Below, in pieces: positions 10,321 through 21,119 of a stretch of DNA of 64,000 nt (within the stretch, counting starts at the first letter, position 1; each line of letters begins with the position of its first letter). The stretch lies in contig CM037789.1 in NCBI GenBank assembly GCA_021229015.1, positions 44,010,377 to 44,074,376 on the forward strand. Direction: 5' to 3'. Under the pieces are notes generated by a model that had not been told where the DNA came from, did no database searches, and saw only the letters and a program-made list of their open reading frames with translations. Made by a program: the position numbers and the translations under genes. This DNA is from Solen grandis. Its lineage: Eukaryota; Mollusca; Bivalvia; Adapedonta; Solenidae.

Positions 10321-11177
10321 ACTTTGTATTTGATTGTGATAAATGTGTGTTTTAAGAGATTTTATGTGACTTGATTGTGATATAATGTGAAGTCTAGTCA
10401 AATTTTGATGTGATATAATGTGAAATCTAGTCAAATTATGATTATATTTTGATTAGTTCCTAGTTGTGCATATTGTGAGCATGTCATGATTCACTCAATT
10501 TCAAATGAGTTATGGCCATATATTATATTTTTCAAATAGATTTTGTCTGGCTATTTCTCAGCTATCTTAGGCCAGATTTTGATTTAACTTTTACTTTTTA
10601 AAAGAGTATTTTGTCCACGCTATTTCTCATCCACCATGAGTCAGATTTTCATGTAACTTCACAGCACTAATCTTGATCAAGTTTTTCATACCACCTGAGT
10701 TTTCCTCTGAACCCTTGTAGGTATTGCTATGAAACTTTGAATGCTTGTTTATGACCTTCCTTTTACATGAAAAGAATAGTATATAACTCTTTCGAGAAAT
10801 TTGACTACTGACAGCTATTGTTAACTCGCCTTCCTGAAAGTATGAGGAGCTATTGCCATATGTCCGGTGTCCATACTTGGTTAAAGTTTACCTATGTTTA
10901 GGTAAACATCATCACCATATTTTGTTTCTGTCCGTCCTATATACCCCAACAACGAGCTGTTGTTCGACGACAGTTCTTGTTTGTGATTTAAATGTGATCT
11001 CAATCTGTATTTACATGATTTCTGTTACTGTTGTGTTCATGAAAATTTTATTGATTAAAATGATGCTGAGTTGAATGCATTACTTACGTTGTTCCTTTTA
11101 TTTGCTTATGCCATCATTTAAGTAGGTTACATTGTTTGATTTAAAATACTAAAGTCAGTATTAGACTTTGTCTTCTT
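10321..11177. other. Pogo transposon right arm, non-coding
   Basis: AT-rich sequence follows the HIRAN-like stop. Two direct copies of a phrase around GTGATATAATGTGAA(G/A)TCTAG lie at about 10377-10440. No further domain or splice structure is evident, and the 73-residue frame at 10853-11074 has no recognisable content. Confidence 0.5.
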
Positions 11178-11262
11178 TAGACAGATATAGTGCTACCGCA
11201 TGCATTATTACGCCATGGACATGTGGAATGATACCACTTCAAATGATACCACCTCAAGTCAC
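11178..11262 (-). mobile_element. SINE-B fragment
   Basis: GACAGATATAGTGCTACCGC, then ACGCCATGGACATGTGGAATGATACCACTT matches the central part of the SINE at 51943-52250 in the same (minus) orientation, with substitutions and a short internal duplication. It is a decayed fragment nested in the right arm of the pogo transposon. Confidence 0.65.
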
Positions 11263-11842
11263 ATTTTCATGACACCTAGTGCACGACCAGTTCTGAATTT
11301 CCCTCTGAGCAACCAGGAATCTCAGTGAAAGAGTCTCAAAAAAAAGTAAGATTGTACAGTTTATGGTTTTCAAATAATCTCCGTGTGTCAAATTTTGCTC
11401 ACATTAATTTATGCTGAAGATTAAATGCATTTCACCAATACCAAATGTATGGCAAACAAATGAATTTACGAAATACTGAGGGGAAAAAAAACACACACAA
11501 AAACACCCCACCCACTCAGGAATTGCAGGGCTACTGTAAGCAAAACAAACTTAAACCCATTGTGAAATACCTTCAACAGTTAAAATTTAGTGACTAGGAA
11601 CTTTTGACAGCGTTACAGATACTTTTGAGAACATCCCTACGTATGATTCGGAACTACCGGAAGTGATCCGAAAATGCCAAAATTTGTTTGTTCATTCGAG
11701 CGTGGAAATAAACATGATAGCCGATTTCAATTTTCACATACAATGATGGATTTGATAGAGGAATAATTTATCTTTCTTTCAGTATATTAACATTATCCTT
11801 ATCTATAATGTAGACTAAACCGTAAGCTAAATATCGGTTAAT

Positions 11843-11866
11843 GATCCGGAATACCCTAAGTAACTG
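11843..11866 (-). repeat. Pogo terminal inverted repeat, right
   Basis: This is the reverse complement of the left repeat with two transition-type mismatches, followed by the TA duplication at 11867-11868. Further GATC-centred TTCCGG/TTCCGA motifs lie just inside it near 11650-11680. Confidence 0.85.
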
Positions 11867-12089
11867 TACACATGATCTAGGATAGGATACGGATATGAAG
11901 TAAGTTTATAATATTGTATTCTTATTGGGCACCAAATTGCACCAAATCAAAAAAACATGATTTGGTGATGAAATATTGGTAAAAATTTGATTTTTTTTTT
12001 TGTTACATTTTCTTTTGCTTCAAATTGTGATGTATAAAGAAAAGTATTCGACTTGTGCTTCTTGTATACTTGACTGAACTTTCTTCAAT

Positions 12090-13425
12090 GGTGGATTTTT
12101 TCAGACATTTCATTTGTTCGTGTCTTCATTCCGAAAGGCAAAAGGCGAAATAACAAAAACATGCCATAATGTCGTTATTTTACCTTTTGCCTTTCGGTGC
12201 AAAAACACGAAAACACAAAATATTCAAGGCGAAATAATGAAATTTTAACAGGCAAAGCAAAAAAAAGTACCCTAATTGAATAAAAACTTTCCTCTTTGAA
12301 TGTTTCATGTTTGCAGGTAGAAACCATTTCATTTTGGCGCCCTTTAGTTGTCGTGTTCTTGTGTTCGCACCCTAAACCTGAAAGGCGAAGACACGACACT
12401 GTAGCAGATTTCGTGTTGTCGTGTTTTTGCGCATCAAAAGGAAAAGTCGAAATAATAAGATAGCACTATGGTTTCGCCCTCCGGTTTCTATTTGTATTTA
12501 TGATCAGGGGACTGTGGTGGCTGATTTCTGCCATTTCGCCTGAAAGGCGAAATAACGAAAAATGCCACAATGTCTTTATTTTGCCTTTCGGGGCAAGGAC
12601 ACGACAACACGAAACATGTCAAGCGAAATATACATTTTTTAAAGGCGAAAGGACAAAATGTTTCGTCTCTGAATGCTTTGAGTTTCTCCCTCCAGATTCT
12701 CATCCTATATAGGGTCACCAGTTTCCTGCTTTGTGCATATAGTCAGCAGTTTCCAGCATGTCTTACATAAGAACTTGCTTATATCATATATAAATTGAAC
12801 TTTTCCATACTAATTTTTTCAGTATTACATTTTCATATAATTATTTACTCTATGTTCTTAATGTCAGCAGATTCTTCAGTGATTAAGTATAACCACGGAT
12901 GGCAAAACCAGAAGTGTTGTCATTTTGTTCCTTCAACTTTTTTGTTAGTCGAAAACACTACAACAGGAAATCTGCTATATCGTGGTGTCTGATGTTTATA
13001 ACCCAGGACATGAAACATTCAAAGATGAAACTTTTCTTTCCTTCACCTATTAAAATTTTGTTATTTTGCCAGGCATATGTTGTGTCTTTGACCCAAAAAG
13101 CAAAAGGCGAAATAATGACAATATGGCATCTTTCCATTCTTTCGCCTATTAGGGTCAAGATACAATATAGGACAGATAAATGGTTCTGACATAAAAGGTT
13201 TCGTACTGCTAACAAGAAACATTCAAAGACGATACTTTTTTTCATTTGCCTGTTAAAATTTTGTTATTTTGCCTGGCATATTTCATTTCTTCACAACAAT
13301 ATGGCATGTTTTCGTAATTTCACCTTTCGCCTTTCAGAGTGAAGACAAGAACACACGAAACTGCAGAAATCCTAATTTACTGCATTTCTAAAAACTAAAA
13401 TGTAATATGTAAATAAATTTGTTTA
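12090..13425. repeat. Cluster of inverted repeats built on GGCGAAAT / ATTTCGCC
   Basis: Phrases such as AAAGGCGAAATAA, TTTCGCCTTTCGG, GACACGACA and TTCGTGTTGTCGTG recur in both orientations near 12130, 12180, 12225, 12380, 12410, 12540, 12580, 12645, 13105, 13140 and 13325. One perfect example is ATTTCGCCT / AGGCGAAAT with a three-base loop (12533-12553). The flanks at 12085 and 13430 join to make continuous Helitron-like core sequence, so the cluster looks inserted there. The small open frames on both strands in this block follow from its symmetry. Confidence 0.65.
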
Positions 13426-13530
13426 TCGTTTTGCTGCTATTGGAGATTTTGCTTAATATCATTTTTGTGTAGCCTGAGTATAGTATAGGGGTTACTTTGT
13501 TCGGCAGCGGCGGCGGCGTCCCCTTCTGCT

Positions 13531-14535
13531 TGTCCGGAGCATAACTTTGTCACCACAAGTTTGAATGACTTGGAACTTCATATGTATGTTCCTTTCAATG
13601 ACACGGAGTGCAGTGCGCAAGAACCATAACTCTACCTTGTGCACTTTTTGAGTTATTCCCCTTTGATAGAATTTCTTGTCCGGAGCATAACTTTGTCACC
13701 ATAAGTTTGAATGACTTGAAACTTCATATGTATGTTCCTTGCAATGATACGGAGTGCAGTGCGCAAGAACCATAACTCTACCGTCTGCATTTTTTGAGTT
13801 ATTCCCCTTTGATAGAATTTCTTGTCCGGAGCATAACTTTGTCACAATAAATTTGAATGACTTGAAACTTCATATGTATGTTCCTTTAATGACGCAATGT
13901 TCAGTGCATAAGAACCATAACTCTACCTTGTGCACTTTTTGAGTTATTTCCCTTTGATAGAATTTCTTGTCCAAAGCATAACTTTGTTACCATAAGTTTG
14001 AATGACTTAAAACTTCATATGTATGTTCCTTGCAGTGACGCGGTGTGTGCGCATGAACCATGACTCTTCCTTGTGCACTTTTTGTGTTATTCCCCTTTGA
14101 TAGTATTTTTTGTCCGGAGCATAACTTTGTCACCATAAGTTTGAATGACTTGAAACTTCATATGTATGTTCCTTGCAATGACAAGGAGTGCAGTGCGCAA
14201 GAATCATAACTGTACCTTGTGCACTTTTTGAGTTATTCCCCTTTGATAGAATTTCTTGTCCGGAGGGTAACTTTGTCACAATAAAGAATGACTTGAAACT
14301 TCACATGTATGTTCCTTTCAATGACGCGGAGTGCAGTGCGTAAGAACCATAACTCTACCTTGTGCACTTTTTTAGTTATTTCCCTTTGATAGAATTTCTT
14401 GTCCGAAGCATAACTTTGTCACCATAAGTTTGAATGACTTGAAACTTCATTTGTATGTTCCTTGCAATGACGCGGAGTGCAGTACGCAAGGACCATATGT
14501 CTACCTTGTGCACTTTTTGTGTTATTCCCCTTTGA
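13531..14535 (+). repeat. 145-bp tandem repeat, seven units
   Basis: Units begin TGTCCGGAGCATAACTTTG or close variants at 13531, 13677, 13823, 13968, 14111, 14257 and 14400, a spacing of 143-146 bp. Each contains AACTTCATATGTATGTTCC and GTGCACTTTTTGAGTTATT. A GC-rich leader CGGCAGCGGCGGCGGCGTCC precedes the first. This core is unrelated to the 852-bp core found with similar 3' ends. Confidence 0.9.
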
Positions 14536-14736
14536 TATAATAATCCCTAGGGGGCGTTTTGTAAAAGTCACTAGAGGCTAATAACTCTGTTATTTGAGGT
14601 CTGATTCAATTACGTTTTTTTGCGTTGTGTTGCTTGTCATAAGCCTAATCAAATATGATACATTTCAATTTCTTTTGTTTAAAAATGTGATTGAATTGCG
14701 AAAACCGATGATATCGCAATTCTGATTGCGATTCTA

Positions 14737-16364
14737 GTTTTTTTTTATTATTTTTCTAACCTTTTTTTGTGAACGGCATATCACCATGATAGAAAAAAGT
14801 CACATGTTTGAAATTTTAATCAGTTATTACCACGTATTTTAACTTGATCCTAACGTTGAGAAAATTTTCATTTATGTCTTACTTTTCCCGCCAGGGGGCG
14901 TTTTGTATGAAATTTATTAATGGCTAATAACTCACTTATTTGAGGTCCGATTCAAATGCGGTTTTTTGCATTCTTTTCCTTGTTGATAGCCAAATAAAAT
15001 ATGATAGATTTCGAGGGTACGTGTCGCTGAAAGTATTTGAGCTACAGAAGGTTGAAAGTTCGAACCTCGCAAAAAACTGTGCAAATGAGGGTAGGTGTAC
15101 GAAAAACCTATCCATTTTTCTTAGAGATCAGATAGAAGAATTCTGTTTGCTGCAAATGATTTGCAAGACATATACGCACAAAATAATGGGGTGGCGAATT
15201 TAAGAAATGTATGGTTTGTCCTCTGCAAATGGTCAAAATTCACTAAATTTTAGGAAAAGTTAAAGTTTCAAAAACATGTTTTTTATCGCTTCTGACTTTA
15301 TTTTTTGTTAATTCTTCATGATATTTTTCACAAGTTATGTATTGTTATGTCTGAAAGGGGATCACAATTAAAAATTTAAAAATAATTGAAAAGGTCAAGG
15401 TCATGTTACGATTCTTGTGTTTTTATTCGGCCCCAAATAGCTCAAAAAACTAAAAATATTTCTTTGAGAGTATATGAACAAAATTTTAGTTATTCAAGAG
15501 CTCTTTTTCCCGTGATGTTTTGTTTTTGAAGATCGGACTTGATTTGGTCATTTTACGGGAGTCCAAAATTTGATCCCTTTTTCAAACAATTGTAAATCCG
15601 TATGTTTCCTCCTTTTTGCAGCTCCTGACCTTATTTTTTGTTCAATCTTCATCATTTTTTCACTGTTTATGCATTTTTATAATACAAATAAACTCATAGT
15701 AAACAATGATGAAAATATGCAAAGGTCAAGGTCATAATACCGATTATTGTTATTTTTTATCGGCACAAAATAGCTTCAAATCTAAAAATATTTTATAGAA
15801 AGTATATGAAAAATAGTTTTAGTTTGTGAAGAGATTTTTTCATTGGTGTTTAGTTTTTGAAGATCGGACTTCATTTGATCAAATTACCACAGTCCAAAGT
15901 TTGATCCTTTTATCAAACAATTGTAAATCCGTATGTTTCCTCTTTTTTGCATCTCCTGACTTTATTTTTTGTTCAATCTTCATCATTTTTTCACTGTTTA
16001 TGCATTTTTATGATACAAATAAACTCATGGTAAATAATGATGAAAATATGCAAAGGTCAAGGTCATAATACCAATTATTGTTATTTTTTATCGGCACAAA
16101 ATAGCTTCAAATCTAAAAATATTTTATAGAAAGTATATGAACAAAAAGTTTAGTTTCTGAAGAGATCTTTTCATTGGTGTTTAGTTTTTGAAGATCGGAC
16201 TACATTTGATCAAATGTCCACCGTCCGAAGTTTGATCCACTTATCAAACAATTGTATTCCTATATGTTTCCACTTTTTTGCTGCTCCTGACTTTATTTTT
16301 TGTTCAATCTTCATCATTATTTCATTTATGCATTTTTATAAAAAAAATAAAAAGTAAAAAAAAA
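14737..16364 (+). mobile_element. Helitron-like element running into the assembly gap
   Basis: It begins directly after the CTAG at 14733-14736 with the T-run and TTTGTGAACGGCATATC leader seen at 3175-3200, but without the TAGGTTTTCGC hairpin. One 852-type core unit runs to about 15589 and grades into a 331-bp tandem array up to the N run. The immediate junction makes this the second head-to-tail pair in the window. The 87-residue frame at 14940-15203 is the same repeat frame as in the other copies. Confidence 0.6.
15590..16364 (+). repeat. 331-bp tandem repeat
   Basis: Units start TTGTAAATCCGTATGTTTCC or a close variant at 15590, 15921 and 16252, exactly 331 bp apart; the third is cut by the gap. 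The unit corresponds to the second part of the 852-bp unit, from GCTCCTGACTTTATTTT through GATCGGACTT to TTTGATCC. It therefore looks like an amplified, shortened derivative. Confidence 0.85.
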
Positions 16365-16464
16365 NNNNNNNNNNNNNNNNNNNNNNNNNNNNNNNNNNNN
16401 NNNNNNNNNNNNNNNNNNNNNNNNNNNNNNNNNNNNNNNNNNNNNNNNNNNNNNNNNNNNNNNN
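16365..16464. other. Assembly gap of 100 N
   Basis: There are exactly 100 consecutive N, the usual placeholder for a gap of unknown size. It falls where the 331-bp tandem array is running, so the array probably collapsed or could not be assembled. Confidence 0.95.
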
Positions 16465-17298
16465 TGCGTGTTTCTTAAACAGACACATGAACTGCCCGTG
16501 AAAAGTTTGATTACATTGATTATTACAGAATGCAAGAAGTATATCAAAGTCTTAATAAATTCAAGATGTTGATCAAAAAATGATTAAGGCTATATTTGTT
16601 TTTTCTATTAAAGCTCATTTTCTCTCCGCTATTTGCACTAGTCTGCGATAGAATCTAATAAGAGGTTGTGTATTTGACTTAATGTCAAAGCAATCAGCTC
16701 CAAGCCAACGTCCCGCAGGAGACGCACATCTAAATGTGAAGAGAAACTACGGTGTAGCCATTTTTTTTCTGGAAATGTTTCATATGCCGTTCTCATTAAA
16801 GACGATTAATTGCGAAACGTTATCCTATATCGTTACATTCATGACATTTTATTCATGATCATATTCTAGTTAATGCATGCATTACATGCATTAAGCTTAA
16901 TTTAAAAACTATGACTTCTTTCATCTTCTTGAGTACCTAATGACCAACTTTATTCTACATGTATTTGGTATATAAGGTTCAAAGAAGCTTCCTCGATAAA
17001 AGATATTTAATCGTAGTTATCTCAATGTGCCCTTATAACTCATTGCAATGAAAATTCAGAATATCTTAAGTTCATCAAAATATATATAAATTATTGATAT
17101 AGAGATATATATACACGAAGTCATGCAAATCAGTTTATATGATTTCACTACGACGGACCTTTTCCCGATGCTTTATATCGTCGAGACCTCATCAACATTA
17201 TTATATAAGAATAGGCTCTTGGCTTTCAATGGGCGATGATTGATCATGAACCAGTGACCTGCTTCTTATTTTAAGCTATCGCTTTCAAAGTTGGATCA

Positions 17299-17560
17299 GG
17301 GCCTCCGTGGCCGAGAGGGTAAAGTCGCTGACTTTAACACTCACTCAGCCCCTCATCGTTTTGGTTCGATCCCGGCAGGGTAATTTGGATTTTCATGTGA
17401 GGAAGCCTTCCAGCTGGCTTGCGGTAGGTCGGTGGTTCTACCCGGATGCCTCCGTGCATTCGGGTCTTCCTCCACTTGTAATTAGCTGGACGTCGCTATA
17501 TGACTGAAATACTGTCGAAGCGATGGTAAACTCAAATAGTCAAGTCATGTCAAGTCAAAA
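17299..17560 (+). mobile_element. SINE-A, complete tRNA-derived SINE
   Basis: The tRNA-like head has box A (TGGCCGAGAGGGTAAAG) and box B (GGTTCGATCCC). A central domain (CATGTGAGGAAGCCTTCCAG, CTGGACGTCGCTATATGACT) follows, ending in a CAAGTCATGTCAAGTC tail. The flanking words AAGTTGGATC and AAATTGGATC are probable target-site duplications. It is inserted into copy A of the duplication and absent from the matching place in copy B. RNA polymerase III would transcribe it and a LINE would mobilise it. Confidence 0.85.
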
Positions 17561-18827
17561 TTGGATCGCTGGTACAATTTTGTATTTGGCATTGAAGTTT
17601 GACCTTGGATGACATTGAACATGAACCCGTGACCTACTTTTGTATTTTTATGCTACGCCCTTCATATTTGGCCCAACGGTACTGTTTGGTGTCTTGAAAT
17701 GATTCATATGTCGTTTCTCATTAAAGACGATTAATTGCGAAACGTTATCCTATATCGTAACATTCAAGACATTTTATTCATGATCATATTCTAGTTAATG
17801 CATGCAATACATGCATTAATCTTAATTTAAACTGGAATTGAAATGATCTTGCTGTATTACTGTATGGATACTGTATTCAGCATGACTATGCTACAGTATT
17901 GTAAGTTGTACAGGCAATCAAAACAATGTTTCCAGGTGAAAGACTTCGGACCAGCATGGCCCTCTTATTCCTAGTTAGTTCCAAGTCTCAAATCGAGAGT
18001 TTCAAAGACGAAATTATACTAATAACTTTTTTATGCTGAATATTAATATTTTTCTTTATAAATCCATATTACACATACATGTATCAGTAAGTTTGTAATA
18101 CCTTTATAAGTGAATTCCTTGAAATCCACAACGCTAACATCAGATATTAAATTTAAAAGCTTTTCTACAAATTATATGTTTCATAATCCAACATCCGTAT
18201 TGTAAATGATAAAGGGGTTTCCTTTCTTCTTTGCAAATAATACATATAACCCGCTTTCATAGCATTTCTTATGCTTTCCAGGATAATATACTTCGTTAAA
18301 ATACAAAGAACGAATAAACTGTTACCCCACTGAATATAGAATAAATTAATTGATACAGCATTATACTCAATCATTTCTTTCCTATGCGGGTACTATATAT
18401 AAGACAGGAAATACAGGATAAAGGAAATTATTTTTTGTTTGTTTCGGCTGGCAAATCAAATCAATAAATTGTGCATGCATTTTGGTAAATTCTTTGCAAT
18501 ACATTTTTGAATCAATGTTTGTACAGTTAATTACTGCTGTATTGCGCCGATCAAGACATCGATACCTGGAATATGCTGCTTAACATTTATTTTACAAGAA
18601 TCTTGAACGGTCTGGTGCCCAGTTTTCTCGCGATCAGCGCTCCATGAACGATAGAGCTGTCTGGTATTTGAACAAAACGTCAATTGTGTTTATGTTACTG
18701 CCTCCGAAAAGCCCCCAAAGTTATTTAAGAAAATTCGAAGATATTCTGAACTTTTTATGAATATTTTTATACTAGAATGTGTTTATTTGTGCTATAAGCA
18801 TTTGTTCCTTCATTCTTGTATTGTGAT

Positions 18828-19779
18828 CCCGTGAGTGTCCGTCGTCCGTCGTGCGGTGTGCGTCGTACGTCGTGCGGCGTCAACAATTTAGTGTTTACAC
18901 TCTATCACCTTTATTTCTTAAGCAATCATCTTCAAACTTTAAGACACTATTTATGACCATAATCTCTTGATTGTGTTCGATTATGGCTGAGATCGGTCAA
19001 TAAGATCAGGAGTTATGCCCCTTTTAATATTCAAAAAATGCCAGATTTCACTTTGTTTACACTCTAGCATCTTCATCTTTTGAGCAATCATCTTCAAACT
19101 TTATGGCAATGCTTATGACCATAATGTCTCGACTGAGTTTGATTAAAGCTGAGATCTGTTGATTAGGTCAGGAGTTATGCCCCTTTTAATATAAAAAATG
19201 CCAGATTTCACTTTGTTTACACTCTAGCATCTTCCTCTTTTGAGCAATCATCTTCAAACTTTATGGCAATGGTTATGACCATAATGTCTCAATTGAATTC
19301 GATCATGGCTGATATCGGTCAATTAGGTCAGGAGTTAAGCCCCTTTAGATATAAAAAAAAATGCCAGATTTCGTTTTGTTTACACTCTAGCATCTTTATC
19401 TTTTGAGCAATCATCTACAATCTTTATGACAATGTTTATGACCATAATGTCTCGATTGAGTTCGATTACGGCTGAGATCGGTCAATTAGGTCAGGAGTTA
19501 TGCCCCTTTTAATATTCAAAAAAATGCCAGATTTCACTTTGATTACACCTAGCATCTTCCTTTTTCTAGCAATCATCTTCAAACTTTATGACATTGTTAA
19601 CGACACTAATGTCTTAATGGAGTTCAATTATGGCTCAGATGGGCCAATTAGGTCAGGAGTTATTCTCCTTTTAATAAAAAAAATGCAAGATTTCACTTTG
19701 TTTACACTCTAGCATCTTTATTTCTTAAGCAATCATTTTTCTCAGGTGAGCGATCAAGGGCCATCTTGGCCCTCTTGTT
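18828..19779 (+). mobile_element. Pearl-like non-autonomous element with 160-bp tandem core
   Basis: A short leader rich in GTCGTCCGTCGTGCGG (18835-18885) is followed by five and a fraction units of a roughly 160-bp repeat. A closing segment ends in the hairpin AGGGCCATCTTGGCCCT and CTTGTT (about 19758-19779). Conserved flanks around a core of about 160 bp match the layout of bivalve pearl/HINE elements and the BIV160 satellite period. Sequence homology to those was not tested. No protein is encoded. It interrupts copy A of the duplication. Confidence 0.7.
18894..19735 (+). repeat. About 160-bp tandem repeat, five-plus units
   Basis: Units start (T)TTACACTCTAGCATCTTC at 18894, 19056, 19216, 19379, 19542 and 19701 (spacings 159-163 bp). 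Each contains AGCAATCATCTTCAAACTTT and GGTCAGGAGTTATGCCCCTT. Divergence between units is moderate, so the array is not very recent. Confidence 0.9.
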
Positions 19780-19850
19780 TTTGTTTATTTCTTTGCTTAT
19801 TTTTTTTCATTCATTTTCATTTATTTTAACACCTTTGCTGTTTCTCTTCA

Positions 19851-19854
<4 letters not shown>

Positions 19855-19895
<41 letters not shown>

Positions 19896-19901
19896 GTGTG
19901 T
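19855..19901 (+). repeat. (TC)n then (TA)n microsatellite
   Basis: A pure TC run of about 30 bases passes into TATATATATA and TGTGTG. Confidence 0.9.
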
Positions 19902-20479
19902 TTCTTAACATATTTAAACTAGGCCTTGAATTTTACATGCGTGCGATTCTAAAACGTTACACTTATCTGATTACGTTCATATATATCAAAATGTGATAAT
20001 GCAGATAAGATACTTAAATTTCATCCATTTGAGCTGACACTAGCATGATGTGATATAAAATCTTTCCAAAAAAAGGGCCGGATACATATGCCATATTCTG
20101 AAATATATGTGTTCATTTCAGATGTGATGTCTTATTGTCAGCCAAATGATAACGTAATTCTTAATTTACGAAGAAAATATTAATGTAGTTGAACAAAAAG
20201 CAATGGCTTCTATTTCTTCAATAGTATGATAATTTTACTCTTCAATTGTGCTTCAACAAAACAGTAATAAAAATTCATTATCAATTAACAGTTTATTTTT
20301 TTATCGAAAGGACTGCAATTAACTACCTTAATTCCTAACTAACTCTTTACCTCATGAATATTCCTGTACATATCACCACTTGATGAACAGCATTTAACCG
20401 AGCTTTTTTAATGGCATATGAAATTATGGATTTTTCTTCCTTTTTTTTTTATTTTTTATTTTGCCATACAGACTGTGTA

Positions 20480-20605
20480 AAAACAAACTTCAACATTGTA
20501 TGAGCAAACAGAGAAGACTCTGATCAGACAGCTCATATAAAAGCTCAAGGTCTGCTCTGTTTGCTTATGCGTCAAAATGAGTCTACATAAAGAATTCTAT
20601 TTGTT
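20480..20605. repeat. Degenerate copy of the palindromic MITE
   Basis: It contains GAGCAAACAGAG, CTGATCAGACAGC, CTGCTCTGTTTGC and then GCGTCAAAATGAGTCTACATAA. This mirrors the hairpin and right-hand part of the MITE at 58199-58441 (GTCAAAATGAGTCTATATAA) with many changes. Confidence 0.5.
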
Positions 20606-21119
20606 TTTGAATGTTGTGATTAAGGATATGAAACATAATGCCTTCCTTCTATATAAGAAAAGAAATAGTAATTTGAATTAAAAAAAAAAACAAATAAAAT
20701 GGTAAATAATAAAGTTTGCACTATATAATTAACGACGAATATTCCTACCTTAATAAATGATTCGTGCCCTGGTCATGTGACCAATGGCGGTGTAAACGTG
20801 GTTCACTTCTCCGGATAATTTTTTTTTTCTAAGTAGTGCTTAAAGTGGACAAAAGTGTTGAACTTTATGTGGATACAAGACAATGATTTGTTAAGTTCGA
20901 TGGATTTGACTTTTTCTAGTGAACAATAGAAAAATCACCGAACTCGGGGTATACTCGTTAGAAGGCATGGTGTAATGTGTACACTTATAATTTTTAAACG
21001 CGTATAGCGTTGTGTTGTTTCTCCTTCCCGGGTCTTTTTGCGATATTTATGATATAATAAACCATCTACTATAAACCGTCTTTTAAACAGTAAACTTGCT
21101 TCATTATCCAAGCTGCCAC

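Larger units (their letters stand above)
5618..11866 (+). mobile_element. Pogo/Tigger-type DNA transposon with PHD-finger transposase
   Basis: The ends are 24-bp inverted repeats: CAGTTATTTGGGGTATTCCG onward at 5618, and its reverse complement with two mismatches ending at 11866. They are flanked by TA on both sides (5616-5617 and 11867-11868). CAGT-type ends and TA duplications are standard for pogo elements of the Tc1/mariner superfamily. The 6.2-kb body holds a two-part transposase (7009-9196), an open exon resembling a HIRAN domain (9800-10320), a SINE of the 51943-52250 family, a fragment of the same SINE, and a short dispersed repeat at 6446-6560. It is longer than ordinary pogo elements, mainly because of long flanks and nested insertions. 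Confidence 0.85.
11900..14736 (+). mobile_element. Helitron-like element with 145-bp tandem core, interrupted
   Basis: The 3' end is a hairpin ATCGCAAT / ATTGCGAT (14712-14731) followed by TCTAG, with CTAG at 14733-14736. Pieces of the 852-bp family core are visible at about 11920-12085 (CTTCAAATTGTGATGTATAA, CTTGTATACTTGACTGAAC), at 13430-13465 and at 14545-14670 (CCCTAGGGGGCG). Between them are a block of GGCGAAAT inverted repeats (12090-13425) and a 145-bp tandem array (13531-14530). No Rep/helicase frame is present. The left boundary is uncertain. Confidence 0.6.

Noticed and set aside
12175..13245. Several 65-96 residue frames on both strands
   Set aside because: The sequence is an inverted-repeat cluster, and the frames mirror one another.
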